From Mycobacterium sp. E1747 (lineage in GTDB: Bacteria; Actinomycetota; Actinomycetes; Mycobacteriales; Mycobacteriaceae), in contig NZ_LZJI01000116.1 in assembly GCF_001667775.1 (NCBI RefSeq), forward strand, positions 1 through 40,995: 40,995 bases of DNA, written 5' to 3'. The translations under genes were made by a program, and so were the position numbers. Below the pieces are notes generated by a model. It had not been told where the DNA came from. It ran no database searches and saw nothing but the letters and a program-made list of their open reading frames with translations. Below are positions 19,159 through 26,685 of this stretch, one piece after another (position 1 is the stretch's first letter; the number at the start of each line of letters is the position of its first letter).

Positions 19159-20201
19159 CGGAGGTCCCCGAATTGCCCGGCTTCTCCTGGCGCCGCTCCG
19201 CGGCGCGCATCGTCGTCCGGCGCTCCTTCGAGCAGGTCGAGCAGGTCCCACTCCGTCTCGCACACGCGGCGACCGATCGTGGCCAGCTCCACCGAGCGGA
19301 ACTGGCCGCAAAGGTGCCGCTCCGCCTGGTAGCGGCAGATCACGCCCCAGCGCAGGGTGGCCAGCACCAGCCACCAGTGAAACGCCACCCGGTCGACGCT
19401 AGTCCCGCTCGCCTGCTCGTAGTCCCGCAAGAAGCTCTCGATGCTGCCGAGGCCGCCCGCCCCGAGGCTGGCCGGGGCGCCGAAGCGCCAGGCCCGGATG
19501 CAGAACCAGGCCAGGTCTTCGTGGGGGTCGCCGCGGTGCACCAGCTCCCAGTCGAGGACCGCGGCGAGGTGGGCCCCGTCGACGATGAGGTTGCCCATCC
19601 GGTAGTCCCCGTGCACCAGCACGTCGGCGGAGGACTCCGGCCGGCGCGCCTCGAGCCACCGAAACGTCCATTCGAAGGTGGCCGTGGTGTCGCGCATCGC
19701 GTCGAGCCGCTCGCGCCACTGCGCGAGCGGGTCCTCGCGGGACAGACCGGGGATGTCGGGGCCGGCGCGGTGGATGGCCGCCAGGGCCCGGGCGCATTGC
19801 CGCAGCAGCTCCGCCCGGGCCGCCCGGCCGCCGGCCTCGTCGAGCTGCCGCTGGATGCGCCGGACGATCGTCTCGCCCGGGATCTCGTCGCAGATCAGGA
19901 ACGGATTGCCCAGGGCCGCAGGCGAATCGTCAGCGATGAGGACGTGAGGGACCGGTGCGCCGGCGGCAGCGGCGGCAGCCTGGGCGCGTGCCTCCAGCTC
20001 CATGCCCGCGTGCACGTCGTCGGGCGCCCCCGTGCGCAGGATCAGCGCGTGCCGCCGCTCGCCTGCGACGGCGGTGAACGCCCACGTCGCGCGGCTGGCT
20101 CCGCCGGTCAGCACGCGCAGGCCCTCGACGGTGACGTCGGCCCCCAGGACCGGCGCCAGCGCCGCGGCGATCTGGGTGGCCAGTTCCTCGATCGACGTCA
20201 C
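19155..20201 (-). CDS. APH-fold phosphotransferase, LvaA/ACAD11-kinase-like
   Basis: A 348-residue kinase of the aminoglycoside-phosphotransferase fold. It has a lobe with LTGGASRATWAF (residues 31-42), the Brenner catalytic motif HGDYRMGN (197-204) and the metal-binding DWE (217-219). Its coupling to an acyl-CoA dehydrogenase upstream and a DUF6285 gene downstream, both with 4-base overlaps, points to 4-hydroxyacyl-CoA phosphorylation as in LvaA of P. putida or the kinase domains of mammalian ACAD10/ACAD11, not to drug resistance. The start is a GTG at 20201. The last ~16 residues are encoded by a copy of the dispersed repeat (19175-19222). Confidence 0.82.
   Translation of the reverse strand: MTSIEELATQIAAALAPVLGADVTVEGLRVLTGGASRATWAFTAVAGERRHALILRTGAPDDVHAGMELEARAQAAAAAAGAPVPHVLIADDSPAALGNPFLICDEIPGETIVRRIQRQLDEAGGRAARAELLRQCARALAAIHRAGPDIPGLSREDPLAQWRERLDAMRDTTATFEWTFRWLEARRPESSADVLVHGDYRMGNLIVDGAHLAAVLDWELVHRGDPHEDLAWFCIRAWRFGAPASLGAGGLGSIESFLRDYEQASGTSVDRVAFHWWLVLATLRWGVICRYQAERHLCGQFRSVELATIGRRVCETEWDLLDLLEGAPDDDARRGAAPGEAGQFGDLR
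19175..19222 (-). repeat. dispersed repeat, copy 3, inside the kinase C-terminus
   Basis: On the - strand: GGACGACGATGCGCGCCGCG then GAGCGGCGCCAGGAGAAGCC. It aligns with 18774-18822 over nearly its full length. Here the repeat is inside a reading frame and encodes the tail of the APH-fold protein just before its stop, which suggests the element extended the gene. Confidence 0.6.
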
Positions 20202-21433
20202 TTGCCAAACTTAAACAGCCGCTGGGCCACCCGGCGAATCTGGATTTCCTCGGCCCCCTCGGTGATCCGGTAGCGACGGTGGTGGCGATAGATGTGCTCG
20301 AACGGCTCGTGCCGGCTGTAGCCCAGGCCCCCGAAGATCTGCATGGCCCGGTCGGCGGCCTCGCAGACCAGCCGGTTGGCGCGGTAGTTGGCCATCGACA
20401 CCTTGTCCGACACCTCCATGTGGTGGTCCCGGTCCAGGTGCCAGGCGGCGTAGGCAACAAGCAGCCGCACCATCTGGGCTTCGGTCTGCAATTCGGCCAG
20501 CGGCCATTGCACGGCCTGATTGGCCGACAGCGGCTTGCCGAACACGGTCCGCGTACCGGCGTATTCGGCCGCGCGGTCGATGCAGTACTGAGCGGCGCCC
20601 AGGCTGCTCGCCGCCTGCCGAATCCTGTTCTCGTGCAAGAACGTCTGCGCGACTTCTAGACCGCGGTCCACCTCGCCCAGGACCGCGTCGGCGGGCACCC
20701 GGACGTCGGTCAGCACCACCTCGCCGTGATCGGTCGGCATGTTGAAGGTCCACCAGTAGTAGGGCACATCGAAGCCGGGCGCGTCGGTCGGCACCAGGAA
20801 CGCGGTGATGCCCCGCGCCTGGCCGGGCTCGCCGGAGGTGCGGGCGAAGACCAGGTCGTGCGTCGCGCGGTGGACGCCGGTGTTGAATCGCTTGGAGCCG
20901 TTGATGATCCAGCCGTCACTGTCGGCTTGCGCACGGGTCTCCAACCAGGTGGCGTCCGACCCGTGCTGGGGTTCGGTCAGCCCGAACGCCATGGAACGTT
21001 CGCCGGTGATCAGGGCCTCGGACCAGAGCCGCCGTTGTTCGTCGCTGCCGAAGCGCTCCATCATGATCACCTGCGGGAAATTCCCGACGATCGAGGATTC
21101 GTTCTGCAGATCGTTGTGCAGGCCAAGGCCCTTGTGCGCCAAATGCTCCCGGATGACGGCCATGTCGACGTTGGTGCCGTCCCGGCCGCCCAAGGCGGAC
21201 GGCAGCCCGTAGCGCAGCCAGCCCGCCCTATCCGCCCGCCTGCGCATCTCGGCGAGCAGGTCCTCCCACTCGCTCGTCGGGATGCCGTCGTTGTCCCAGT
21301 CGGTGCGGGCGTGTTCGCGGCGCTTGTCGAAATACTGGATGTTTTCGCGCTCCAGCGGCTTGATCTCGGCCTCGATGAACTCGTCCATCTCGGCGAGTAG
21401 GCCCGTAAGGTGTTCGGGCAGTGTGAAATCCAC
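20198..21433 (-). CDS. acyl-CoA dehydrogenase, LvaC-like
   Basis: A 411-residue flavoprotein of the acyl-CoA dehydrogenase family. FAD and substrate motifs are visible (AFGLTEPQHGSDATWLETRA, GWIINGSKRFNTGVHRA, FGGLGYSRHEPFEHIYRHHR). The catalytic-base position is E392 in YRITEGAEEIQIRR. It heads a coupled trio with the kinase and the DUF6285 gene. In the levulinate pathway LvaC acts with LvaA and LvaB to turn 4-phosphoacyl-CoA into an enoyl-CoA, and mammalian ACAD10/11 fuse the kinase and dehydrogenase in one chain. The chain length of the substrate is unknown. It starts 21 bases after the TetR stop, with AAGGAG upstream. Confidence 0.85.
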   Translation of the reverse strand: MDFTLPEHLTGLLAEMDEFIEAEIKPLERENIQYFDKRREHARTDWDNDGIPTSEWEDLLAEMRRRADRAGWLRYGLPSALGGRDGTNVDMAVIREHLAHKGLGLHNDLQNESSIVGNFPQVIMMERFGSDEQRRLWSEALITGERSMAFGLTEPQHGSDATWLETRAQADSDGWIINGSKRFNTGVHRATHDLVFARTSGEPGQARGITAFLVPTDAPGFDVPYYWWTFNMPTDHGEVVLTDVRVPADAVLGEVDRGLEVAQTFLHENRIRQAASSLGAAQYCIDRAAEYAGTRTVFGKPLSANQAVQWPLAELQTEAQMVRLLVAYAAWHLDRDHHMEVSDKVSMANYRANRLVCEAADRAMQIFGGLGYSRHEPFEHIYRHHRRYRITEGAEEIQIRRVAQRLFKFGK

Positions 21434-21454
21434 AGGCTTCTCCTTTGAAAAGGA

Positions 21455-22069
21455 TCAAGTGCCGTAAAGCGTCTTCTTCCAAATCGTCGACAGGGTGGCG
21501 ATGGCGTCCTCATCGCTGATCTTGATGCCGAGGTTGGAGGGGCCGACGAAGACGGTGGTGAAGTTCTCGAAGAGCAGGGCGATGGCCGCGGCTATGTGCT
21601 GCGGATCGAGCTCGGATCCGTAGCCCTGTTCCTGGGCGCGGCGGACCGAGGCGGCGACGATGTCCATGCCGAAGCGGCGGAACTCGTTCTGGACGGTCGC
21701 GAAGCGTCGCTGCGTTGCGGCCAGCTGGGCCACGGCGATCATGATGCCGATGTTCTGCTTGAACATGTTCCAGTAGCCGGTGACCACCGCGGTGAAGAAC
21801 GTGTCATCATCGGGCGATTCGGGTAGTTCGACGCTCAATCCGGACGGTGTCACGACGTCGTGCAGGAAAGACTCGGCCAGGGCGGCGAGCAGGTCCTCCT
21901 TGTCGGCGAAATACCGGTAGAAGACCGCGGGCGACTTGCCCGCCGCCGACGTGATGTCGGCCAGCGTGGTGCCGTGAAAGCCGCGTTCAGCGAACAGTTT
22001 CCGGGCGGCCTGCTCGATGGCCTGCCTGGTTTGACGGCCCTTGGCGGTGAGCGCGTCCGGGGCGGGCAT
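21455..22069 (-). CDS. TetR-family transcriptional regulator
   Basis: A 204-residue regulator with the TetR helix-turn-helix in the first 60 residues (QAIEQAARKLFAERGFHGTT, LADITSAAGKSPAVFYRYFA, DKEDLLAALAESF). The C-terminal ligand-binding domain is divergent. The gene lies inside the catabolic operon, its ATG sharing one base with the stop of the HMG-CoA-lyase-like gene. It is therefore co-transcribed with its presumed targets and probably controls the operon promoter upstream of 26501 (see the inverted repeat at 26532-26547). The effector is likely an acyl-CoA, by family analogy only. Confidence 0.88.
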   Translation of the reverse strand: MPAPDALTAKGRQTRQAIEQAARKLFAERGFHGTTLADITSAAGKSPAVFYRYFADKEDLLAALAESFLHDVVTPSGLSVELPESPDDDTFFTAVVTGYWNMFKQNIGIMIAVAQLAATQRRFATVQNEFRRFGMDIVAASVRRAQEQGYGSELDPQHIAAAIALLFENFTTVFVGPSNLGIKISDEDAIATLSTIWKKTLYGT

Positions 22070-22971
22070 CAGGCCCGGATCCGGTCGCCTGCGCGCAGCA
22101 GCGCGCTCGGCAGGTCATGGCCCACAACCGATTTGGCGACCTCGGCTGCGGCGATGGCGGCGTGCAGGTCGACGTCCACGCCGACACCGCTGTCGGCCAG
22201 CAGATACACCAGGTCCTCGGTGGCGATGTTGCCGGTGGCGCCGGGCGCGAACGGGCAGCCGCCCAGCCCGCCCACCGATGCATCCAGCCTTCTCACCCCG
22301 GAGCTGACCGCGGCGTACGCGCTGGCCAGCCCGGAGCCGCGGGTGTTATGGAAATGGCCGCCCAGCGGCAAATCGCCAATCACCGGACGCACTTGTGCGA
22401 TCAGCGAACTCACGCGCCCCGGCGTGGTCGTGCCGATCGTGTCGGCGATCGACAGGCGGTCTACCCCCCGGTCGCGGGCGGCCGCGGCGATGTCGAGCAC
22501 GCGCCCGGGCGGCGTCGGGCCCTCGAACGGCGAGTCCCACGCGGTGGCGATGACGACTTCGACCGTGACGCCGGCGCCGTGCGCGATCGCGATGATCTCG
22601 TCGATCGCCTCGGTGGCCTGCGCGCTGGTGCGCCCGACGTTGGCCTTGCTGAACGTGTCGTCGGCGGCCACCACGTACTCGATCGAGCGCAGGCCCGCGG
22701 CCACCGCCCGCTTGGCCCCGTTGGGACTGGCCACCAGCGCGGAGAACTCGATGTCGGGGTAGTCGTGCAGGTGGGCCGCGAGCTCGGCGGCATCGGCCAT
22801 CGACGGCACCTTCGTCGGCGAGACGAACGCCGTCGCCTCCACCTCGCGGACCCCGGTCGCCGCGATCGCGGCCAGCAGCTCCAGCTTGGCCGACAACGGG
22901 ATCGGCGCTTCGATCTGCAGACCGTCGCGCAGCGCCACCTCGCGGATGGCCACGTGCTCAGGCATCCTCAT
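22069..22971 (-). CDS. hydroxymethylglutaryl-CoA lyase-like enzyme
   Basis: A TIM-barrel acyl-CoA lyase of the HMG-CoA lyase family (DRE-TIM group). It keeps the metal-binding Asp (EVALRDG, D16), AFVSPTKVPSMAD, the metal-binding histidines in GGHFHNTRG (H206 and H208), and the lyase cysteine in GGLGGCPFAPGATGN (C239). A position that is often Cys in true HMG-CoA lyases reads SPFEG here. Such enzymes split HMG-CoA, or a longer 3-hydroxy-3-methyl homologue, into acetyl-CoA and a keto acid. The start is the ATG at 22971 (MRMPEHVAIREVAL), which lies within repeat copy 4; an ATG at 22965 is an alternative. It has 300 residues. Confidence 0.85.
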   Translation of the reverse strand: MRMPEHVAIREVALRDGLQIEAPIPLSAKLELLAAIAATGVREVEATAFVSPTKVPSMADAAELAAHLHDYPDIEFSALVASPNGAKRAVAAGLRSIEYVVAADDTFSKANVGRTSAQATEAIDEIIAIAHGAGVTVEVVIATAWDSPFEGPTPPGRVLDIAAAARDRGVDRLSIADTIGTTTPGRVSSLIAQVRPVIGDLPLGGHFHNTRGSGLASAYAAVSSGVRRLDASVGGLGGCPFAPGATGNIATEDLVYLLADSGVGVDVDLHAAIAAAEVAKSVVGHDLPSALLRAGDRIRA

Positions 22972-23027
22972 CGCTGCATTCCCCCCAAGCGGGTGGTGCC
23001 CCACTGCATCCTCGCCTGCGCGTTCAC
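22966..23027 (-). repeat. intercistronic repeat, copy 4 (CoA-transferase to lyase gap)
   Basis: On the - strand it runs from the CoA-transferase stop codon through GCGAGGATGCAGTGGGGCAC, CACCCGCTTGGGGGGAATGC and AGCGATGAGG, so the start codon of the next gene is inside the element. It aligns with 4694-4758 over about 60 bases with a few substitutions and two one-base gaps. Both copies begin at a stop codon and end at translation-start signals. Confidence 0.75.
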
Positions 23028-24229
23028 AGCACCTCCTCGGCGCGCAGCTCCGCGAGCTCCTCGGCGGTCCTGCCCAGCAGCCCGATGTAGACGTCGTCGT
23101 TGTGCTGGCCCGGCCGCGCGGGCCCGGCGTTGCGAAGGCTGCCCGGGGATTCGGAGAGCACCGGCACGATGCCCGGCCCGAGAACGTTGCGCCCGACCCG
23201 TTCGTCGAAGTGTTCGACCAGCATGCCGCGGGCGCGCAGCTGCGGGTCGTTGACCACCTCCGCGACCGTGTTGATCGGACCGGCGATCACCCCTGCGGCG
23301 CTGAGGGTTTCGATGATGTCGCCGGGCTGGCGTTCCGCGGCCCACCCGCCGATGATCTCGTCGAGCTCGTCCTGGTTGCGGCCGCGCGCCCCGTGCGTGG
23401 CGAACCGGTCGTCGATGGCCAGCTCCGGGCGGCCCATCGCCTTGCACAGCCGGGCGAAGACGGTGTCCTGGTTGGCGGCGATCACCACCCACGAGCCGTC
23501 GCCGCTGCGGTAGATGTTGGACGGCGCGATGCCGTCGAGCCGCGTGCCCGACGGCCCGCGCACCACCCCGGCGAGATCATAGTCGGGGATGGTGGATTCC
23601 TGCACGGCCAAACAGGATTCGGTGAGTGCGACGTCCACCACCTGGCCGCGCCCGGTGGCCCCGCGGCGGTACAGCGCGGCCAGCGCACCCTGGGCGCCGA
23701 ACATGCCGGCCAGGGTGTCGCCGAGCGAGAGCGCGAGCCGGGGCGGCGGTCCACCGGGAAAACCGTTGAGATGGCGCAGGCCGCTCGCCGCCTCGGCCAC
23801 CGAGGCGTAGCCCGCCTTGTGCGCGTCGGGTCCCGTCTGCCCGTATCCCGACACCCGGACCAGGATGATGCCCGGGTTACGGGCGCTGAGCACCTCGTAA
23901 TCCAGGTCCCATTTCTCCAGCGTCCCCGGGCGGAAGTTCTCCACGACGATGTCGGACTTGGCGACCAGATCCAGGAAGAGCTCGCGGCCGCGGGGCTTGC
24001 GCAGGTCGAGGGTGATGGCTCTCTTGTTGCGCGCGTGCACCGTCCAGAACACGCGCTCCCCGTCGACCTCGGCCTGACCCCAGGTGCGCAGCGGGTCCGG
24101 GGCGCCGGGAGGTTCCACCTTGATGACGTCGGCGCCCATGTCGCCCAGCAGCCGGCCGGCGAACGGCCCCGCGATCAGCGTGCCGAGCTCGAGCACCCGC
24201 ACGCCATCCAGCGCTCCGGTGGGTGTCAC
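23024..24229 (-). CDS. class III (CaiB/BaiF) CoA-transferase
   Basis: A 401-residue member of the formyl-CoA transferase/CaiB family. It opens with LDGVRVLELGTLIAGPFAGR and GADVIKVEPPGAPDPLR, has RNKRAITLDLRKPRGRELF and VVENFRPGTLEKWDLDY, and the catalytic aspartate is D171 in LSLGDTLAG. These enzymes move CoA from one acyl-CoA to a free acid, which would activate the operon's substrate. The start is a GTG at 24229, overlapping the hydrolase stop by 4 bases. Its stop lies at the edge of repeat copy 4. The donor and acceptor acids cannot be deduced. Confidence 0.9.
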   Translation of the reverse strand: MTPTGALDGVRVLELGTLIAGPFAGRLLGDMGADVIKVEPPGAPDPLRTWGQAEVDGERVFWTVHARNKRAITLDLRKPRGRELFLDLVAKSDIVVENFRPGTLEKWDLDYEVLSARNPGIILVRVSGYGQTGPDAHKAGYASVAEAASGLRHLNGFPGGPPPRLALSLGDTLAGMFGAQGALAALYRRGATGRGQVVDVALTESCLAVQESTIPDYDLAGVVRGPSGTRLDGIAPSNIYRSGDGSWVVIAANQDTVFARLCKAMGRPELAIDDRFATHGARGRNQDELDEIIGGWAAERQPGDIIETLSAAGVIAGPINTVAEVVNDPQLRARGMLVEHFDERVGRNVLGPGIVPVLSESPGSLRNAGPARPGQHNDDVYIGLLGRTAEELAELRAEEVL

Positions 24230-25407
24230 AGCGCGCCCGCGAAGTCGTGACGGACCAGCCAGTCGGTGACGACGTCGACCGCCGCGCGCAGCTTGTCGCG
24301 CTGGTGGGGACCAGCGTAATAGTGGGTGGCGCCGGGAATTTCGTGCATCTCCTTGTCCTGGTGTCCGATCGCATCGAAGAGCCGCCGGGTGTGACTGGGC
24401 GTGCAGGCGTCGTCGGCCAGATTACCGATGACCAGCGCCGGGACCGCGATGTCGGGCCCGCAAGCCACCCCGTCGCCGCGGGCGTCGTCGTAACTCCATT
24501 GCGAAAGCCAGCCGCGCAACGTGGAAAAGCGGGCCAACCCGACCGGGCTCATGTTCACCACTTGAGGATCCCCCAGGTAACAGGTTCCCGGGAGCCGTTC
24601 GTTGGGATCGACGGTCGGGTCCAGCCAGCGCGGGTCGGCCATGGTGCCGTGCACGACGAAGCAGAACTCGTCTTGGGCGCGGCCGGCCGCCCTCAGCTCG
24701 GCGAGCTTGTCCTTGACCCACGCGGTGATGCGGCGGTTGCGCATGACCTGTGCGTCGCGGTACCGAGCCAGGAATTCTTGGCTGTAGGGCGGCTGGTTCG
24801 GGTTGTCCGGGTTGTACAGGTCCAGCTCGGGATCGCGCATGGTGGGGTCGGATTCGTCGAGGATCGACGCGTCGAGCCATTCGGTCAGCGTGCCGTGCCG
24901 GCTGATGTGCGCGGCCAGCAGCATGATGCCGTCGGCGGCGGGCAGCTCCAGGGCGGTCAGGTCGGGGCCATCACCCGACGGGCTCGACGTGATGGTCGGG
25001 TGCTGGGCCTGCTGCTGGTAGAACATCGACAGCGAACCGCCACCACTCCACCCGGCCAGCACCACCTTGGTGTAGCCCAGCCGCTTCTTGGCGTCCTTGA
25101 TGCACTCGCCGAGATCCTCGACCACCTTCTCCATCAGCAGCGCCGAGTCGGTGCCGCGGAACCGGCTGTTGCAGTAGATGACGTGGTGGCCGGCCCGGGC
25201 CAGCGCGTTGATCATGGGCAGGTAGGCGCCGCCGCCAATCGGGTGCATGAAGACCAGCACGGTGTCCGAAGGCTTGTCCCTGGGCTTGAGCAGGTAGCTC
25301 TCCAGCACGGTGATCTCTTCCAGGCCGCCGTACACGTCCCGAACGCCGGAATCGTTCTGGAACGCAATGAGATAGGGGATTCGTTCGTATTCGTGGCGGA
25401 TCGTCAT
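24226..25407 (-). CDS. alpha/beta hydrolase
   Basis: A 393-residue alpha/beta hydrolase. The nucleophile elbow is LAGWSGGGS (S121), the oxyanion-hole strand is FMHPIGGG (about residues 53-60), and a late Asp (IGNLADDACTP) and His (PGATHYYAG) complete the triad. A cap region of about 150 residues lies between. The start at 25407 (MTIRHEYERIPYLIAF) is 2 bases after the stop of the dioxygenase-like gene; the open frame further upstream is antisense noise. Its place between a ring-cleavage-type enzyme and a CoA-transferase suggests hydrolysis of an ester or a C-C bond in a pathway intermediate. The substrate is unknown. Confidence 0.82.
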   Translation of the reverse strand: MTIRHEYERIPYLIAFQNDSGVRDVYGGLEEITVLESYLLKPRDKPSDTVLVFMHPIGGGAYLPMINALARAGHHVIYCNSRFRGTDSALLMEKVVEDLGECIKDAKKRLGYTKVVLAGWSGGGSLSMFYQQQAQHPTITSSPSGDGPDLTALELPAADGIMLLAAHISRHGTLTEWLDASILDESDPTMRDPELDLYNPDNPNQPPYSQEFLARYRDAQVMRNRRITAWVKDKLAELRAAGRAQDEFCFVVHGTMADPRWLDPTVDPNERLPGTCYLGDPQVVNMSPVGLARFSTLRGWLSQWSYDDARGDGVACGPDIAVPALVIGNLADDACTPSHTRRLFDAIGHQDKEMHEIPGATHYYAGPHQRDKLRAAVDVVTDWLVRHDFAGAL

Positions 25408-25409
25408 AA

Positions 25410-26501
25410 TCAGTGTTGTCCTAGGTCGTGCGCCAGCACCTCGGCCGAGGGGGTCAGGCGCCGGCGGGTGTCGACGGCGATCACTTGCCAATCGACGCGG
25501 GAGTACTCGTCGAACTTGCGGCGCGCCCGTTCCCGCGCCTTCTCGGGTGCGCCGTGGTGAATGCCTTGCGGCGCATGGGAAATCAGACCGGGCGGCATCG
25601 GGATGCCGTAGAGCGAGCCGCCGTGGAAGAAGGCGATCTCGTCGTAGTCGACGTTGCGGTGGTACCACGGCGTGCGCTCGGTGCCGGCGACGCCTTCGGC
25701 GGGCTTGGGTAGGAAGTTCATCACGTGGACGCCGGTGGCCTGCATGAAGAGGTGCACCGTCGGCGGCAGGTGCACGCTGTCGGAGGTGACCACGTTGTAG
25801 TCGGCGATGTTGAAGGCGAATGCGAAGTTGTCACCGCGCCACCCTTCGACATCGAGCGGATTGTGTTGGTAGAACAGCGTTGTCGGGCCGCCCTCATGGA
25901 TGAGCCGGACCTCGTATTCGTCGCGCCCGTCGTCCTCGATGGGGGCCGGGTCGGGGATGGTGGCCTGCGACGGGTCGAAGGGGAAGTGCCGGCCCAGCGG
26001 CCCGGGCGGCGGCACCCGGAACTCGTCGGTCGCCTCGACCATGAGCAGCGTCGTCTCCTCATCGGGCACCTGGCGCCAGGTGCACGCCTTCGGCAGGTAG
26101 AGCCAGTCGCCCCCGCGGTACCGCAGCGGCCCGAACTCGGTTTCGACCAGACCGGCGCCCCGGTGCACGAAGCACAGCAGGTCGCCGTCCACATGGCGGG
26201 CGAAGAAGGGCATCGGTTCGTGCCGGCGGCTCAACAGGATTCGGCAGTCGGCGTTGCTGAACATCAGCAGGGGACCGCCATTGGCGTCGGTGGCGTCGGC
26301 GGGCTTGAGCTCGCTCGCCAGCACGTCGACGGGGCGCAGCGGGCCGACCGACCGGTAGTCGGTGGGGTCGTGGCGGCGGTACAGATTCGCGGTGCGGCCG
26401 GTGAATCCGCCCCGGCCCAGCTCGTCGTCCTTCAGGCCGTCGAGGTCGGCGTGCAGGCGGCGCGGCGTCTTGCCTTTTCGCAAGTGGACGAAGGATTCCA
26501 T
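25410..26501 (-). CDS. homogentisate 1,2-dioxygenase-like cupin
   Basis: A 363-residue protein with the homogentisate dioxygenase fold. It has the iron-site block WYHRNVDYDEIAFFHGG (H281, with D287 or E288) and SHAPQGIHHGAPEK (H315/H316), plus a cupin strand set around residues 95-160. It is shorter than classical homogentisate dioxygenases of about 430-450 residues. No maleylacetoacetate isomerase or fumarylacetoacetase gene accompanies it, so a role in tyrosine breakdown is not assured; a related aromatic substrate is possible. It is the first gene of the operon that runs down to 18820, with its promoter in the 175-base gap upstream. Confidence 0.8.
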   Translation of the reverse strand: MESFVHLRKGKTPRRLHADLDGLKDDELGRGGFTGRTANLYRRHDPTDYRSVGPLRPVDVLASELKPADATDANGGPLLMFSNADCRILLSRRHEPMPFFARHVDGDLLCFVHRGAGLVETEFGPLRYRGGDWLYLPKACTWRQVPDEETTLLMVEATDEFRVPPPGPLGRHFPFDPSQATIPDPAPIEDDGRDEYEVRLIHEGGPTTLFYQHNPLDVEGWRGDNFAFAFNIADYNVVTSDSVHLPPTVHLFMQATGVHVMNFLPKPAEGVAGTERTPWYHRNVDYDEIAFFHGGSLYGIPMPPGLISHAPQGIHHGAPEKARERARRKFDEYSRVDWQVIAVDTRRRLTPSAEVLAHDLGQH

Positions 26502-26531
26502 GGCTGACCCCTGGGCTGGCTGGACAAACTG

Positions 26532-26547
26532 AAAGTGACATTACTTT
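26532..26547. promoter_or_regulatory. inverted repeat upstream of the catabolic operon
   Basis: AAAGT-GACATT-ACTTT, with 5-base arms and partial symmetry in the spacer, lies about 30 bases upstream of the first gene of the operon (start 26501), in an A/T-richer patch. Position and size suit a TetR-family operator, and the operon encodes its own TetR protein. The arms are short, so this is tentative. Confidence 0.35.
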
Positions 26548-26584
26548 TCGTTTTGGACCCGCACAAGGGCGATCACGACACGTA

Positions 26585-26618
26585 CTCCATTGCCCACCGC
26601 GCTCCATTGCCCACCGCG
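26585..26618. repeat. perfect tandem duplication, 17 bp x 2
   Basis: CTCCATTGCCCACCGCG occurs twice in direct succession (26585-26601 and 26602-26618) in the gap between fadB4 and the dioxygenase-like gene. It lies upstream of the catabolic operon promoter region. No function is evident; it may be a replication-slippage product. Confidence 0.75.
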
Positions 26619-26663
26619 GCGGGCGTGGCTTCGCCGGCGCTTATGTGTCGCGGAGTAAAGGCG

Positions 26664-26685
26664 CGCGCCTGACGCGTCAGGCGCG
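26664..26685. terminator. 22-bp perfect palindrome over the fadB4 stop codon
   Basis: Two 11-base arms centred between 26674 and 26675 (core CCTGACGCGTCAGG) form a perfect G+C-rich palindrome containing the stop codon of fadB4. In RNA it would fold into a hairpin with a very small loop. There is no T-run, as is common for mycobacterial terminators. It separates fadB4 from the catabolic operon downstream. Confidence 0.45.

Noticed and set aside
19155..20201. Aminoglycoside-resistance gene.
   Set aside because: The fold is APH-like, but the coupled acyl-CoA dehydrogenase and DUF6285 partner point to acyl-CoA metabolism.
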